This document shows, piece by piece, positions 26,748 to 35,162 of a stretch of DNA of 64,000 bases. Location of the stretch: contig CAZXXS010000117.1 in assembly GCA_964644845.1 (NCBI GenBank), forward strand, positions 1-64,000, given 5' to 3'. Under the pieces are notes generated by a model. The model did not search any database and was not told the origin of the DNA. It saw only the letters and a list, made by a program, of their open reading frames with translations. A program made the translations under genes and the position numbers. How positions within the stretch are numbered: the first letter of the stretch is position 1; every line of letters begins with the position of its first letter. This DNA is from Geothermovivens sp964644845 (GTDB taxonomy: Bacteria > Zhuqueibacterota > Zhuqueibacteria > Oleimicrobiales > Geothermoviventaceae).

Positions 26748-27977
26748 TTACGTGTAGCGAATGCCTTTCAGCGGCTCCAGTCGGTAAACCTTCCACAAGG
26801 GGTAGGCGCTGGCCACAAGCGCAACTAGCAAAATCGTCACCGAGTTGTTCACGAAAATTTGCCAGCGAACCGTAGACCACATGTAGGGCAAGAAGCCAAA
26901 CTGCGCGTACAATTCTTCCAGTTGTTTGCCCATGTAGATTGGATGTTTGAGAATGTACCAGTTCACGCTTCCACCCAGCAAATTCCCGGCAGCAAGACCA
27001 ATCACCAGGATCGTTAAAATCTCGCACAGAACCAGGACAACCAGCTTCATCTGCGGCATGCCGAGAGCCAGCACAACGCCGAACTCGCGGAAACGCTCGG
27101 TGACAGCCATCAGCATTGTGTTCAAGATTCCGAACGCCACCACAACAACAAGAATGGCGAGAAACAGCAAGCCGCCCACGTTGTCGAACTCAATGCTTTG
27201 CTTGAACGATGGCATAACTTCGGCCCAAGTGAGGACACGCAGTTTGAGCGGTGCAAGCATCTGCTGCAGGCTTCGTTTTACCTTCTGCAGATCCGAGAGC
27301 CTGTGTAGCGAGATTGCAACCACACTCACACGTCCGTCCATGCCAAGCAGATCCTGAGCAGCCTCGATCGGCATGAAAACAGCCGCACGATCGAGTTCCG
27401 ATGAACCCGTCTTAACCACGCCAACCACCGTGCAGAAGGCATCCCGCAAAAAACCGTCGAAACCCTGCGTAAGCACAACCACCGAATCGCCCAAATCGAC
27501 GTCCAGATTCCGCAACAACTTCTCACCGACGACCACCTCGTACCGCAGCCCGGGCATGATGAAACGTCCCCGTCGAACGCGCTTGGAAAAATCTGACACC
27601 AGGTTCTCGTTCTCTGGATCGATGCCCACCAACATGGCTCCAAACGAATTGTCGCGCTTGCTGAGGAGAGCATCTGCGTAGATTCGCGGACTGAAACCGC
27701 TAATCCGCGGCTCGGATTTGAGAATCTGTTGTAGCACACCGCTGTACACAAAACTTCTGCGCAGCGTTGGGTTCTCCTGGTACCCCGGCCTCTGAATCTG
27801 CAGGTAGCCAGAACTCAAACGGACGACCTGCTCGATGTTCTTCTCGTACGTTCCAAGCTGCATGCCCCGCATGACAACGGCCAGCATGACCGCAAATGTC
27901 ACGGCGGCGATTGTAATGAGAGAACGACGCTTGTTCCGCCAAACGTTGCGCCACGCCATCCGAAGAAGCAGTTGCAT
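26748..27977 (-). CDS. FtsX/LolC-type ABC permease (second paralogue)
   Basis: The protein has 409 residues from ATG 27977 with GGAGAGG upstream; the longer open frame reads antisense-like sequence and is rejected. N-terminus MQLLLRMAWRNVWRNKRRS, then TM1, a periplasmic domain with VVVGEKLLRNLDVDLGDSVV, and three C-terminal membrane segments including GILNTMLMAVTERFREFGVV, ending LEPLKGIRYT. It starts 5 bp after the LolA-like gene. Same architecture as its neighbour, so a heterodimeric lipid/lipoprotein exporter is likely. Confidence 0.92.
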   Translation of the reverse strand: MQLLLRMAWRNVWRNKRRSLITIAAVTFAVMLAVVMRGMQLGTYEKNIEQVVRLSSGYLQIQRPGYQENPTLRRSFVYSGVLQQILKSEPRISGFSPRIYADALLSKRDNSFGAMLVGIDPENENLVSDFSKRVRRGRFIMPGLRYEVVVGEKLLRNLDVDLGDSVVVLTQGFDGFLRDAFCTVVGVVKTGSSELDRAAVFMPIEAAQDLLGMDGRVSVVAISLHRLSDLQKVKRSLQQMLAPLKLRVLTWAEVMPSFKQSIEFDNVGGLLFLAILVVVVAFGILNTMLMAVTERFREFGVVLALGMPQMKLVVLVLCEILTILVIGLAAGNLLGGSVNWYILKHPIYMGKQLEELYAQFGFLPYMWSTVRWQIFVNNSVTILLVALVASAYPLWKVYRLEPLKGIRYT

Positions 27978-27982
27978 GGGTT

Positions 27983-28744
27983 CTACCTCTCCAACTCGCG
28001 GAAAGAAAAGATCCGGTTCGGTATTCGAATGTTGAAGCGCACCTTCTCGATGATCAATTCCGTGTAGTGACCCGGCTTCCGCTCGTTGCGCATCACCCAG
28101 CGTGTTGGAATCTTTCGACCACCCATGTGCTTGAACTCGAGGAAATGCATCGTTCGGATGAGCTTCCCTTTCTCGTCGTAAAATTCCACACGGGCAGGCA
28201 GATTGTCTTGCTTGCGCACCCAGTAGTACAGCTTTCCCCACACCACCGGGGCATCCGGTCTCGGCACGAGCCGTAACTTCCAGCAAGGAACACCGTCTAC
28301 CGTGTCGGTGCCAGCAAGCGTCACTTCGTAGTCGCGCACCAGATTGGATTCTCGAACAAGGTCGTCGTAGGTGTAATCCGATCCGTTCCAAGACTGTAAC
28401 ATCATGGACGGCGGGATCTTGATCGTCGTTTCCGTGTTCCGCAGGTACATCCAGATCTGGTTACCGATTTTCAGCGTCCGATTGCCAGCCTCTTTCGCCG
28501 GAGCGATGATCTTGATCAGCGCTTTTTCGTTTCCAACCCACCAGCTCTCCATTTTCAGAGTCCGCTGGTACTCTGGGGTCACCACTTTCATCACAAAAAT
28601 GCCGTGGCTGGTTTTCCCTTTGATGGCGTTCTCCGCGCGTTGCAAAATCTCCCTGGCGGATTGCCCGCCAGCCACCTGCACACCAGCGGCCCAAATGAGG
28701 AAGCACATCAAAAGCACCTGGGTTTTGACGGCGTTGCACCTCAT
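27983..28744 (-). CDS. LolA-like outer-membrane lipoprotein-sorting protein
   Basis: The protein has 253 residues with a signal peptide (about 1-28, ending VAGGQ). The LolA_like pattern is visible: AREILQRAENAIKGKTSHGI, TLKMESWWVGNEKALIKI, APAKEAGNRTLKIGNQIWMY, PPSMMLQSWNGSDYTYDDLV and later YDEKGKLIRTMHFLEFKHMG. Its concave beta-sheet probably carries a lipid or lipoprotein through the periplasm between the ABC permeases and an outer-membrane acceptor. Its start overlaps the TetR stop codon by 4 bp. This is the PF17131-type family often seen with FtsX transporters under TetR control. Confidence 0.88.
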   Translation of the reverse strand: MRCNAVKTQVLLMCFLIWAAGVQVAGGQSAREILQRAENAIKGKTSHGIFVMKVVTPEYQRTLKMESWWVGNEKALIKIIAPAKEAGNRTLKIGNQIWMYLRNTETTIKIPPSMMLQSWNGSDYTYDDLVRESNLVRDYEVTLAGTDTVDGVPCWKLRLVPRPDAPVVWGKLYYWVRKQDNLPARVEFYDEKGKLIRTMHFLEFKHMGGRKIPTRWVMRNERKPGHYTELIIEKVRFNIRIPNRIFSFRELER

Positions 28745-29358
28745 CCCGCCTCCCTCGTTCCGCCAGTTTCTTTCACCTCTGCTGCTGACAAGTAGTGCTG
28801 CCGAGCTGCTCTCAGGACGTCGTCCAGCGGATACTGACCCGCGAACACGATGTAGTGCAGGCCGATGCCGTCTAGCAGAGCGCTCAGCACCCTGGCCTCT
28901 GTTTCCGGAGTGGCGATTCCCAGCCCCCGCAGAACCGCTGCCGTTTGGTCAAAAAGCACCTGCGAGTACTGATGGATCACTTCCCGTAGGCGCTCGTCCC
29001 GGTTTACCTGCAGCAACACCATGAAGTAAAGCCGAAAAAACTCCGTTTTCTCGCGAATCAACGTTTCGGCAAGCTCAAAAAGCCGCTGCAGGCGTTCTCG
29101 TGGATGTCGCGCCGCACTCAGCGCAGGCATCAGGCTCTCGAACTCTCTGAATCCCAACAAAACAACCTGCTCCAGCAGCTCTTGCTTGCTGGCGAAATAG
29201 TTGTACACCAACCCCTTGGCAATGCCTGCTTCCTGAGCAATCGCGCTGATCGTTGTGGCGTGGTACCCACGCTCCGCGAACAGCCGCAAAGCCGCCTGCA
29301 TGATGGCCTCCCGACTGCTCCGGCGCATGGCCTCGAGCTGTTCTCGCTTCCTGGGCAC
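28741..29358 (-). CDS. TetR/AcrR-family transcriptional regulator
   Basis: The protein has 205 residues. The N-terminal helix-turn-helix is intact (REAIMQAALRLFAERGYHAT then TISAIAQEAGIAKGLVYNYF), followed by an all-helical ligand domain. It begins at GTG 29358 with GGAG 5 nt upstream; an ATG at 29328 is an alternative. It is the first gene of the lipid-export-like operon and a palindrome lies 19 bp upstream, so autorepression is probable. The inducer is unknown. Confidence 0.93.
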   Translation of the reverse strand: MPRKREQLEAMRRSSREAIMQAALRLFAERGYHATTISAIAQEAGIAKGLVYNYFASKQELLEQVVLLGFREFESLMPALSAARHPRERLQRLFELAETLIREKTEFFRLYFMVLLQVNRDERLREVIHQYSQVLFDQTAAVLRGLGIATPETEARVLSALLDGIGLHYIVFAGQYPLDDVLRAARQHYLSAAEVKETGGTREAG

Positions 29359-29376
29359 TCCTTCTCCACGCGGTTG

Positions 29377-29394
29377 GTTGACCAGTCAGTCAAC
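29377..29394. promoter_or_regulatory. TetR-type operator palindrome
   Basis: GTTGAC-N6-GTCAAC, 18 bp, lies directly upstream of the tetR-like start at 29358. TTGAC/GTCAA half-sites with a TGACTGACT core are typical of TetR/AcrR operators. Position and symmetry suggest that the regulator controls its own operon through this site. Confidence 0.65.
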
Positions 29395-30100
29395 AATAAT
29401 CAATGCTTGTCACATTTGCAACAGGTTTCTACGTCAAAGGGAATGTTCGCCACCTTTTTCCGGCCCCAAAGGTTCCGTCCGCGTGAACACCGCCGCACTC
29501 TGCGCCTTCCATCGTTACGGCCACTTCCGCAACCGTAGGGACAGTCCTTTCTCCAGCTTCGCCAGCTACTGAAGCCCCACGTTAAGTTCGGCGCGGACAG
29601 ACCAACATGCGTCGTGGTAGAGGACGAATTTCGGCAGGTTACGCTTCGGAACGAACAGCGGTCGTTGGCTTGGGAACCGTCTCGCCATTCCTTGAAGCTG
29701 GTGCTCAGAGCAACGCAAGGACGGGAATGATCCTTCGTAGCCAGTCGCTTCCTGAGAGGCAATTCTCGAACGGTAACCCTTTCGTGTGCTCGTCCCCCAG
29801 ACCAGTGGGCACTGACTCGCCAGGCAAACACGGGTTCTCTACGCGCCCAAGGCGGTGCCCAAAAGAGCCGCGTGAAAGGCGAACCCGCACCTCGGGGTTC
29901 AGGGCAAGAAACCAGCTAAGAACCCACTGAAGTCGCTGGAACAGCGAAATCCGCCCTTCTGGTGCTGTCCCCACAAACAGCGGGGCGAGGCGGGCTAATC
30001 GGTGCCCAAATCCCAGGCTTCTTGTTCCCAGGTCCTTGCTGCTCCCAAACTTAGCCAAACGCTCCCGACGGGATGCCGCCCTGGACGCCCCCGCCGCGCG
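29395..30100. other. About 700 bp without a recognisable gene
   Basis: Open frames on both strands (for example 29705-30058 minus) are low-complexity Arg/Pro/Ser-rich shadows with no ribosome site or family motif. Apart from the TetR upstream region at its left end I see no RNA gene, terminator or repeat that I can defend. Confidence 0.4.
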
Positions 30101-30910
30101 TCAGTCCTGCACAGCGGCTTGCCAGCGGAGGAAAAGGTAAAATGACAGTACGAATCCCACTTCAAACACACCGTACGCCGTTGCCGAGTAACGATCCAAA
30201 CGCCGCGTCCGGTCGTACAGGGCGTTCATTTGCCGAAAGGAACCCGCACGTAGGTACTCCCCGTAGGTTGCGTTCGCCTCGTTCCTAAGCTGCACCGCGG
30301 CCACACCTGCGAGCAAAGTGAGCGAAGCCGAAGCAATCGTCCCCACTCTCAGACCCCGGGCAGCCTCCGGACTTCGCGTTACGCTGGTGAGAGCCTGTGC
30401 TGGCTTGAGTCTGACCGCAAACGTTTCCATCCTCTGGCCCCGATTCAAAACAACCGTGGCCTCGCGGTACCCGGGTTTCGTGATGCGCAGCGTTCGTCCC
30501 CACATCCGGGCGTCCACAACCAGCCAAAATGGTGTTCGCCCGAGCAGCCTCCCTCCGAGCCAGATTTGGGCATCCGAAGGTTGCGAACGGATTACAATTA
30601 CTGTGGGCAAACGAAGGACCAACGTGTCCCCCGACACCAGCGTTGTGTCCACATGCCAGACGTGTACGGGTGGCCACAAATTGAGCCGACGCACAACGGT
30701 AAAGTGATGCTCTCCAGGTGGCAAGCTGAAGAGCCCGTCTGCTTCGAGATGCACGCGTTGAGAGTCAACGAGCACCTCTTGCAACGTCGAATCCGACGGC
30801 ACAATGTAAACCCAACTCCGTGCGGCTCTGTCGGATGTCTGTCCCGAAGCTGCAACCACGAGCACAAACATGAGGACCAGACCGCATCCGATTCCGGCGC
30901 CGCGTTTCAC
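30101..30910 (-). CDS. PEGA-domain secreted/membrane protein
   Basis: The protein has 269 residues from GTG 30910, which overlaps the stop of the BamB-like gene (GTGA). It has a signal peptide (GCGLVLMFVLVVAASGQ). A PEGA domain lies at about 95-150 (IRSQPSDAQIWLGGRLLGRT then ITKPGYREATVVL). It ends with two probable membrane segments (residues ~185-205, and ~240-262 before LRWQAAVQD). PEGA domains are found in surface-layer or cell-envelope proteins. It is the distal gene of a three-gene envelope cluster. Function unknown. Confidence 0.72.
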   Translation of the reverse strand: MKRGAGIGCGLVLMFVLVVAASGQTSDRAARSWVYIVPSDSTLQEVLVDSQRVHLEADGLFSLPPGEHHFTVVRRLNLWPPVHVWHVDTTLVSGDTLVLRLPTVIVIRSQPSDAQIWLGGRLLGRTPFWLVVDARMWGRTLRITKPGYREATVVLNRGQRMETFAVRLKPAQALTSVTRSPEAARGLRVGTIASASLTLLAGVAAVQLRNEANATYGEYLRAGSFRQMNALYDRTRRLDRYSATAYGVFEVGFVLSFYLFLRWQAAVQD

Positions 30911-32085
30911 TGCTCGATCCCCCTTTTCGGGCGGAAGCCGTAAACCGTGTACTCTTCGCTGGCCACGTACAGCCAGCCTTCTGCCACAACCGGCCACGTT
31001 CTCACACGACTGCGCAGTTTCTTGTCCCAGAGCTGTTCACCGCTCGCCAATCCCAGGGCGTAGAGGTGGCCGTCCAGAGCACCGACCCACACCACGTCAC
31101 CACTGACGAGCGGTGCGGTTCCTGCCGGCGCAGGTAACGTCGTTTGCCAGAGAACCTTGCCCGAGTTCTTCGCAAGACAGTGCACCAGATGGTCGGCACT
31201 GGTCGCAAACAGACGTTTTTCACCGACCGCAAACCCCTGGTAAAAACGTCCGCTGGCCCGGAATGTCCAGACAACTTTGCCGTCTGTGACACGCAGAGCG
31301 CGCAGCGTGCTGTCCCACGTGGCGACGAACACCAGCGAGTCCCGAGCGGCCAGCGGCGCCACCACGGCTGCACCGAGTTGCTTCTTCCACACCGAGGTGC
31401 CGTTCCTCCAGCGAAGAGCTACCAGCTCACCCCGGTCGGTTGCTGCAAACAGGAGGGAGTCCTGCGCAACCGGCGTGCTTTTGATCTGGCCGCTCAACTC
31501 CGTTTTCCAGAGTACTTTGCCGGTTTCAAGCTCTAACGCCGTTACCTTTCCGTAAGTGGAACAAACCACAAGCTGGTTCTCCCGGACCAGCGGTTCGCTG
31601 TCCACCAAACCCAGTGCCCGGTGCCAGAGCCACTTCCCAGTGTGTAGGTTGTAAGCAGCTACGGAGTGACGCTCGATTCGTCCGATCACGACGTACACGC
31701 TGTCATTCGGCCAGGCGCCCGTAACCGCATTCTTACCGTATTTGATCTTGCCACGCTTTTTTCCCGTCTTGAGATCGAGGAAACGCGTCTCGCCTTTCAT
31801 CGTTGGGACGGCCAACACCGAGCCACGGACCAGCAAAGCTGGCCCGACGCCACCAGACATGCGCTTGCGCCACACCAATTCAAGCGGTGGCCCGACCCGG
31901 TCCTTCGTCACGTTGGTTCTACCGGGGTTACCACCCAGCTGGCTCCATCGCGGCGGCTGGCGGACAAGCGATGGCGGAGCGACGAAAGGCTGGCAAGCAG
32001 GGAAAACAAGACCAGCAACAACCAGCACGAGGGTCAGGAACCGGAAGGTGGGAGCACTGAGGTAGGCTGCCAGTTTCCGGCGCAT
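30907..32085 (-). CDS. BamB-like PQQ-repeat beta-propeller lipoprotein
   Basis: The protein has 392 residues. It has a type II signal peptide with lipobox VFPAC, then repeated PQQ-propeller motifs: DLKTGKKRGKI, NLHTGKWLWHRAL, LETGKVLWKTELSG, NGTSVWKKQL, KNSGKVLWQTTLP and LASGEQLWDKKL. The blades carry the tryptophan-docking pattern of the family. Relatives include BamB of the outer-membrane assembly machine. ATG 32085 overlaps the upstream stop (TGATG); an in-frame ATG at 32097 is possible. Coupling to an Omp85-containing gene makes a role in outer-membrane assembly or surface display plausible, but it is not proven to be BamB. Confidence 0.85.
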   Translation of the reverse strand: MRRKLAAYLSAPTFRFLTLVLVVAGLVFPACQPFVAPPSLVRQPPRWSQLGGNPGRTNVTKDRVGPPLELVWRKRMSGGVGPALLVRGSVLAVPTMKGETRFLDLKTGKKRGKIKYGKNAVTGAWPNDSVYVVIGRIERHSVAAYNLHTGKWLWHRALGLVDSEPLVRENQLVVCSTYGKVTALELETGKVLWKTELSGQIKSTPVAQDSLLFAATDRGELVALRWRNGTSVWKKQLGAAVVAPLAARDSLVFVATWDSTLRALRVTDGKVVWTFRASGRFYQGFAVGEKRLFATSADHLVHCLAKNSGKVLWQTTLPAPAGTAPLVSGDVVWVGALDGHLYALGLASGEQLWDKKLRSRVRTWPVVAEGWLYVASEEYTVYGFRPKRGIEQ

Positions 32086-34994
32086 CAGAAATCCCATCCG
32101 AAGAAAACCTGTTTGAAAAGACCGTGCTGAAGTTCAGGATGAAAGTAGCTGTTTAAACGCTCCGGGCTACGGATCGTGAATTTCTTGCCGAAATCAAAGC
32201 GCAAAACCAGCACACCACCGAATCGGAACCGGATGCCGAAACCAGCGCTACCCAGAACATCTTCCAGCCTGTTATCCCACCCATTTCCGAGGTCCAGGAA
32301 CGTGGCGCCCCGGATGGCACTGAAGGCAAGCCCACCAATCGGGAACCGCAGCACAAAACGGTCGATGAAGGGAAAACGTAACTCCTGGCTCACCAGAGCC
32401 ACCTTCGTTCCCCAGATACGCCAGAAGGGGTACCCACGCAGGTCCCAGCTTCCACCCATGAAGAACGGGGTTGCTTCTTTCCCCTCGTTGATCTCGGCAA
32501 GCGTACGCACAGCAAAACTCACGCGGCGGCTGAGGCGAAAGTAGCGCCGGTAGTCCGCAATCAATGTGTAGAAATTTACCTTGGAGTGCAAAACATCGAT
32601 CGTGTTCCCGAGGGTAAAGTTGTACCGTTCGCCATCCACCGGACCCGTAGGGCCCCACAGCGAGTTGTCCTTAATCAGAGAAACAAAGTTCGACACTAGC
32701 AGGGCTTTGCGGCGGTAATTGAAAAAGTACCATTCTTTGTCCGAGTTCCGGATGTTGAGGCTTCCCTCAATCCGCTCGAACGTGGAGAACGGGTAGCTCA
32801 GGGCCACGAACCCCCCGTAGCGGCGCTCCCAGAAGTAGTAGTCGTAAAGGTTGTAGTACCGACCGGCGAAGTGGTAGAGTCCAACCGAATAGTTCGTGCG
32901 GTGCGACAGGTCGACACGGGCCACTGCCACGTTGAAACTGCTCAAGAATTCGTCTCTTGTGCGTGCGTTGTTGTAAAGCAAAAAGTAGTACTGCCGGTTG
33001 CCGAGCATGTCGCTCAGCACGACCTGTGCACCACCGGAGGTTCCGAAGATCGGGTCCTGTGTGATCGCCGACTGTGCCACATCGATGTCAAATTTCGGCT
33101 TGTACGGTACTGTACCGCCACGCACCTGCCCGGAAAAGCGCTCGGGCAGCCAAATGTTCTCGTCCGGCCGCAGCGAATCCGGAGGAACGATTTCAGCCCG
33201 TTTGTAGCGCGTCAGTACGCTGTCCAGTTCTCGGATGTGAAACGCGTAGTTCTCAAAGGTCGTCAAGAGCAAGCTGTTTCTGTCTGTCCATTCAGCGTCG
33301 AAAGCTCCCGTCGGCAGGTTCGTGAGCTGTCGCTGCTCCACCACACGCGGCATCTCGAGAACGCTCGGCACCGAACCACCGCCAGGTGTCTCTGAAGCCA
33401 GCTGCGGCACCACAGGTCTGGGCTCGAGCTTGGCAAGCCACACGTTGAAAGCGCCGTCCCGGTCGGAAGTGTAGGCCAGGTACTGTCCATCCGGAGAAAA
33501 CGCGGGACCGCTCTCGCTGTGTTTGCCGTTCGTCAGAAACTCAACGTGACCAGTCGCAACATCCATCAAGAAAAGGTTCAGGTAACCGTGTGCCCCGTAA
33601 GGCCCGCGGTCGGAAGCGAAAACGAGCTTGGTGCCGTCCGGCGACCAGGCAGGGTCTTTTTCCTCGTAGAAATCGTTCGTGAGCCGTTCCAGGGCGCCCG
33701 TTCGCGTGTCCACAGTGTAGAGGTCGGTCTTGCCACCGTACTCGATGGCGACGAAAGCCACTGTGTGCCCGTCTGGCGACCAGGCAGGCGAAAAGAGGGT
33801 CACGAGGTTTTTCCACTCAAATGACTGGACGATGGCCCGCTTGCGAATGTCGTAAATGTAGAGTACATCGCGCGGACCGCTCTTGGAAACGAACACCAGC
33901 AGACCCGCCGGGTTTACGTCCAGTTTGCTACGCAAAAGATGGAAGGACTCAAACTCCGCTGAACGCTCTCCCTTCACCAAGACATCGACACGCGGCTTCC
34001 GACGCTTGTCGTCCAGATCCTGAATGTAGATGTCTGAGTAGCCAATCCGGTTGGAAAAGTACACAACGTAAGGCTTACCGTCCAGCCGAACGAATGCGGG
34101 TTTGATGCTGGACCCCTCCAGCGCCACAGGCTTGAGCACCATTTGCGGGAGGTCGTCGTCTTTGAGCAAAGGGTAGGCGCGCTTCTTCAGCCAGTACAAC
34201 CAGAGCTCGTCCAGCTTCTCCAGCTTCGTCCGGGTGGTCAGTTCGAGAACACGCGAGAACCGCTCGTCCTTCCAGGCGTTGTCAATCAGCTCGACAACTT
34301 TGTCTTCGCCAAATTCCTCGGCCAGAAAACGGAGGAAATTCTGGCCTTCTTTGTACATGAGGAACGAGCCGTAAATCTGGTACATTTCGCGAAGCGGTAC
34401 GAAGTAGCCGTTCAGCACCGCATCGCGAACGAACATTTCCGCCTGTGAGCTCCAGCCTTCCGAGTAGAACTCGGCTAACCCCTCATTGTACCAGAGCGGC
34501 AGGTCGTTGTAGTTCATTTTCCGGTGCTCCTTGAGCACCGTGACCAGCTTACTGTGCGTGAACACGTGCACGAGTTCGTGACGAATCACGTGTTTGAACT
34601 GGGAAATGGAGCCATCAGCTGGCACCACCACACGCCCCTTCATGTATTCAAAGAAACCACCAACGCCTTCCGGTACCAGGTAAGGCGTCGTGTTGGTCTG
34701 CTCGAAGTGCGTGTGTGTGGAGTAGAAGATCAGCGGAATGCGGCGGTTGATGTGGTGGTCGAAACGGTCCTCGAGGTAGCGGTACGACTCCTCAGCAAAA
34801 GCGGCCCCGATTCTGGCCAGTTCCTCCATCTCGGGGTAGAAGTAAATGTCAAAGTGCTCCGTTTTCAGAATTTGCCAGTTGAAGTGGTTGTACTGCACCT
34901 TGTTACGGCCGAAGTAGTACTGAGCTACAGCCAACTCCGGCAACGCGAGCGCTAACACGAAGCACAGAGAAATCTTCCGTACCGCTTCACGCAT
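32085..34994 (-). CDS. Fusion protein: gluzincin metallopeptidase-like domain, TolB-type propeller, Omp85/BamA barrel
   Basis: The protein has 969 residues with a signal peptide (1-24). Residues about 40-270 form a peptidase MA-like domain with HELVH (139-143) and WYNEGLAEFY (168-177), supplying the two His and downstream Glu zinc ligands. Residues about 300-560 are WD40/TolB-type repeats (AWSPDGHTVAFVA, AWSPDGTKLVFASDRG, AFSPDGQYLAYTSDRD). The C-terminal part is an Omp85/D15 surface-antigen barrel with GGSWDLRGYPF and LRFPFIDRFVLRFPIGGL, ending VFFGWDF. A GGGAG site precedes the ATG. The layout implies an outer-membrane protein with a periplasmic or surface protease domain. The exact topology is inferred. 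Confidence 0.85.
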   Translation of the reverse strand: MREAVRKISLCFVLALALPELAVAQYYFGRNKVQYNHFNWQILKTEHFDIYFYPEMEELARIGAAFAEESYRYLEDRFDHHINRRIPLIFYSTHTHFEQTNTTPYLVPEGVGGFFEYMKGRVVVPADGSISQFKHVIRHELVHVFTHSKLVTVLKEHRKMNYNDLPLWYNEGLAEFYSEGWSSQAEMFVRDAVLNGYFVPLREMYQIYGSFLMYKEGQNFLRFLAEEFGEDKVVELIDNAWKDERFSRVLELTTRTKLEKLDELWLYWLKKRAYPLLKDDDLPQMVLKPVALEGSSIKPAFVRLDGKPYVVYFSNRIGYSDIYIQDLDDKRRKPRVDVLVKGERSAEFESFHLLRSKLDVNPAGLLVFVSKSGPRDVLYIYDIRKRAIVQSFEWKNLVTLFSPAWSPDGHTVAFVAIEYGGKTDLYTVDTRTGALERLTNDFYEEKDPAWSPDGTKLVFASDRGPYGAHGYLNLFLMDVATGHVEFLTNGKHSESGPAFSPDGQYLAYTSDRDGAFNVWLAKLEPRPVVPQLASETPGGGSVPSVLEMPRVVEQRQLTNLPTGAFDAEWTDRNSLLLTTFENYAFHIRELDSVLTRYKRAEIVPPDSLRPDENIWLPERFSGQVRGGTVPYKPKFDIDVAQSAITQDPIFGTSGGAQVVLSDMLGNRQYYFLLYNNARTRDEFLSSFNVAVARVDLSHRTNYSVGLYHFAGRYYNLYDYYFWERRYGGFVALSYPFSTFERIEGSLNIRNSDKEWYFFNYRRKALLVSNFVSLIKDNSLWGPTGPVDGERYNFTLGNTIDVLHSKVNFYTLIADYRRYFRLSRRVSFAVRTLAEINEGKEATPFFMGGSWDLRGYPFWRIWGTKVALVSQELRFPFIDRFVLRFPIGGLAFSAIRGATFLDLGNGWDNRLEDVLGSAGFGIRFRFGGVLVLRFDFGKKFTIRSPERLNSYFHPELQHGLFKQVFFGWDF

Positions 34995-35162
34995 GTTTCT
35001 TCGCTCCCTTCACGGGCCTTCATCGGCAATTTACAAATCTGGCAGGGGAAAACAAGGGGAAAGTCGAACCCAGATTCCACTGTTTCCCTCCGCACGCCGA
35101 AGAAAACGCGACCTGGTGTGGCGAATCTGTGGGGGACGTGCGCCTAACCCCACGCCCCGCTC

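Noticed and set aside
29705..30058. Minus-strand 117-codon open frame in the TetR/PEGA gap
   Set aside because: No ribosome site, no family motif, and Arg/Leu/Pro-rich composition of an untranslated GC-rich stretch.
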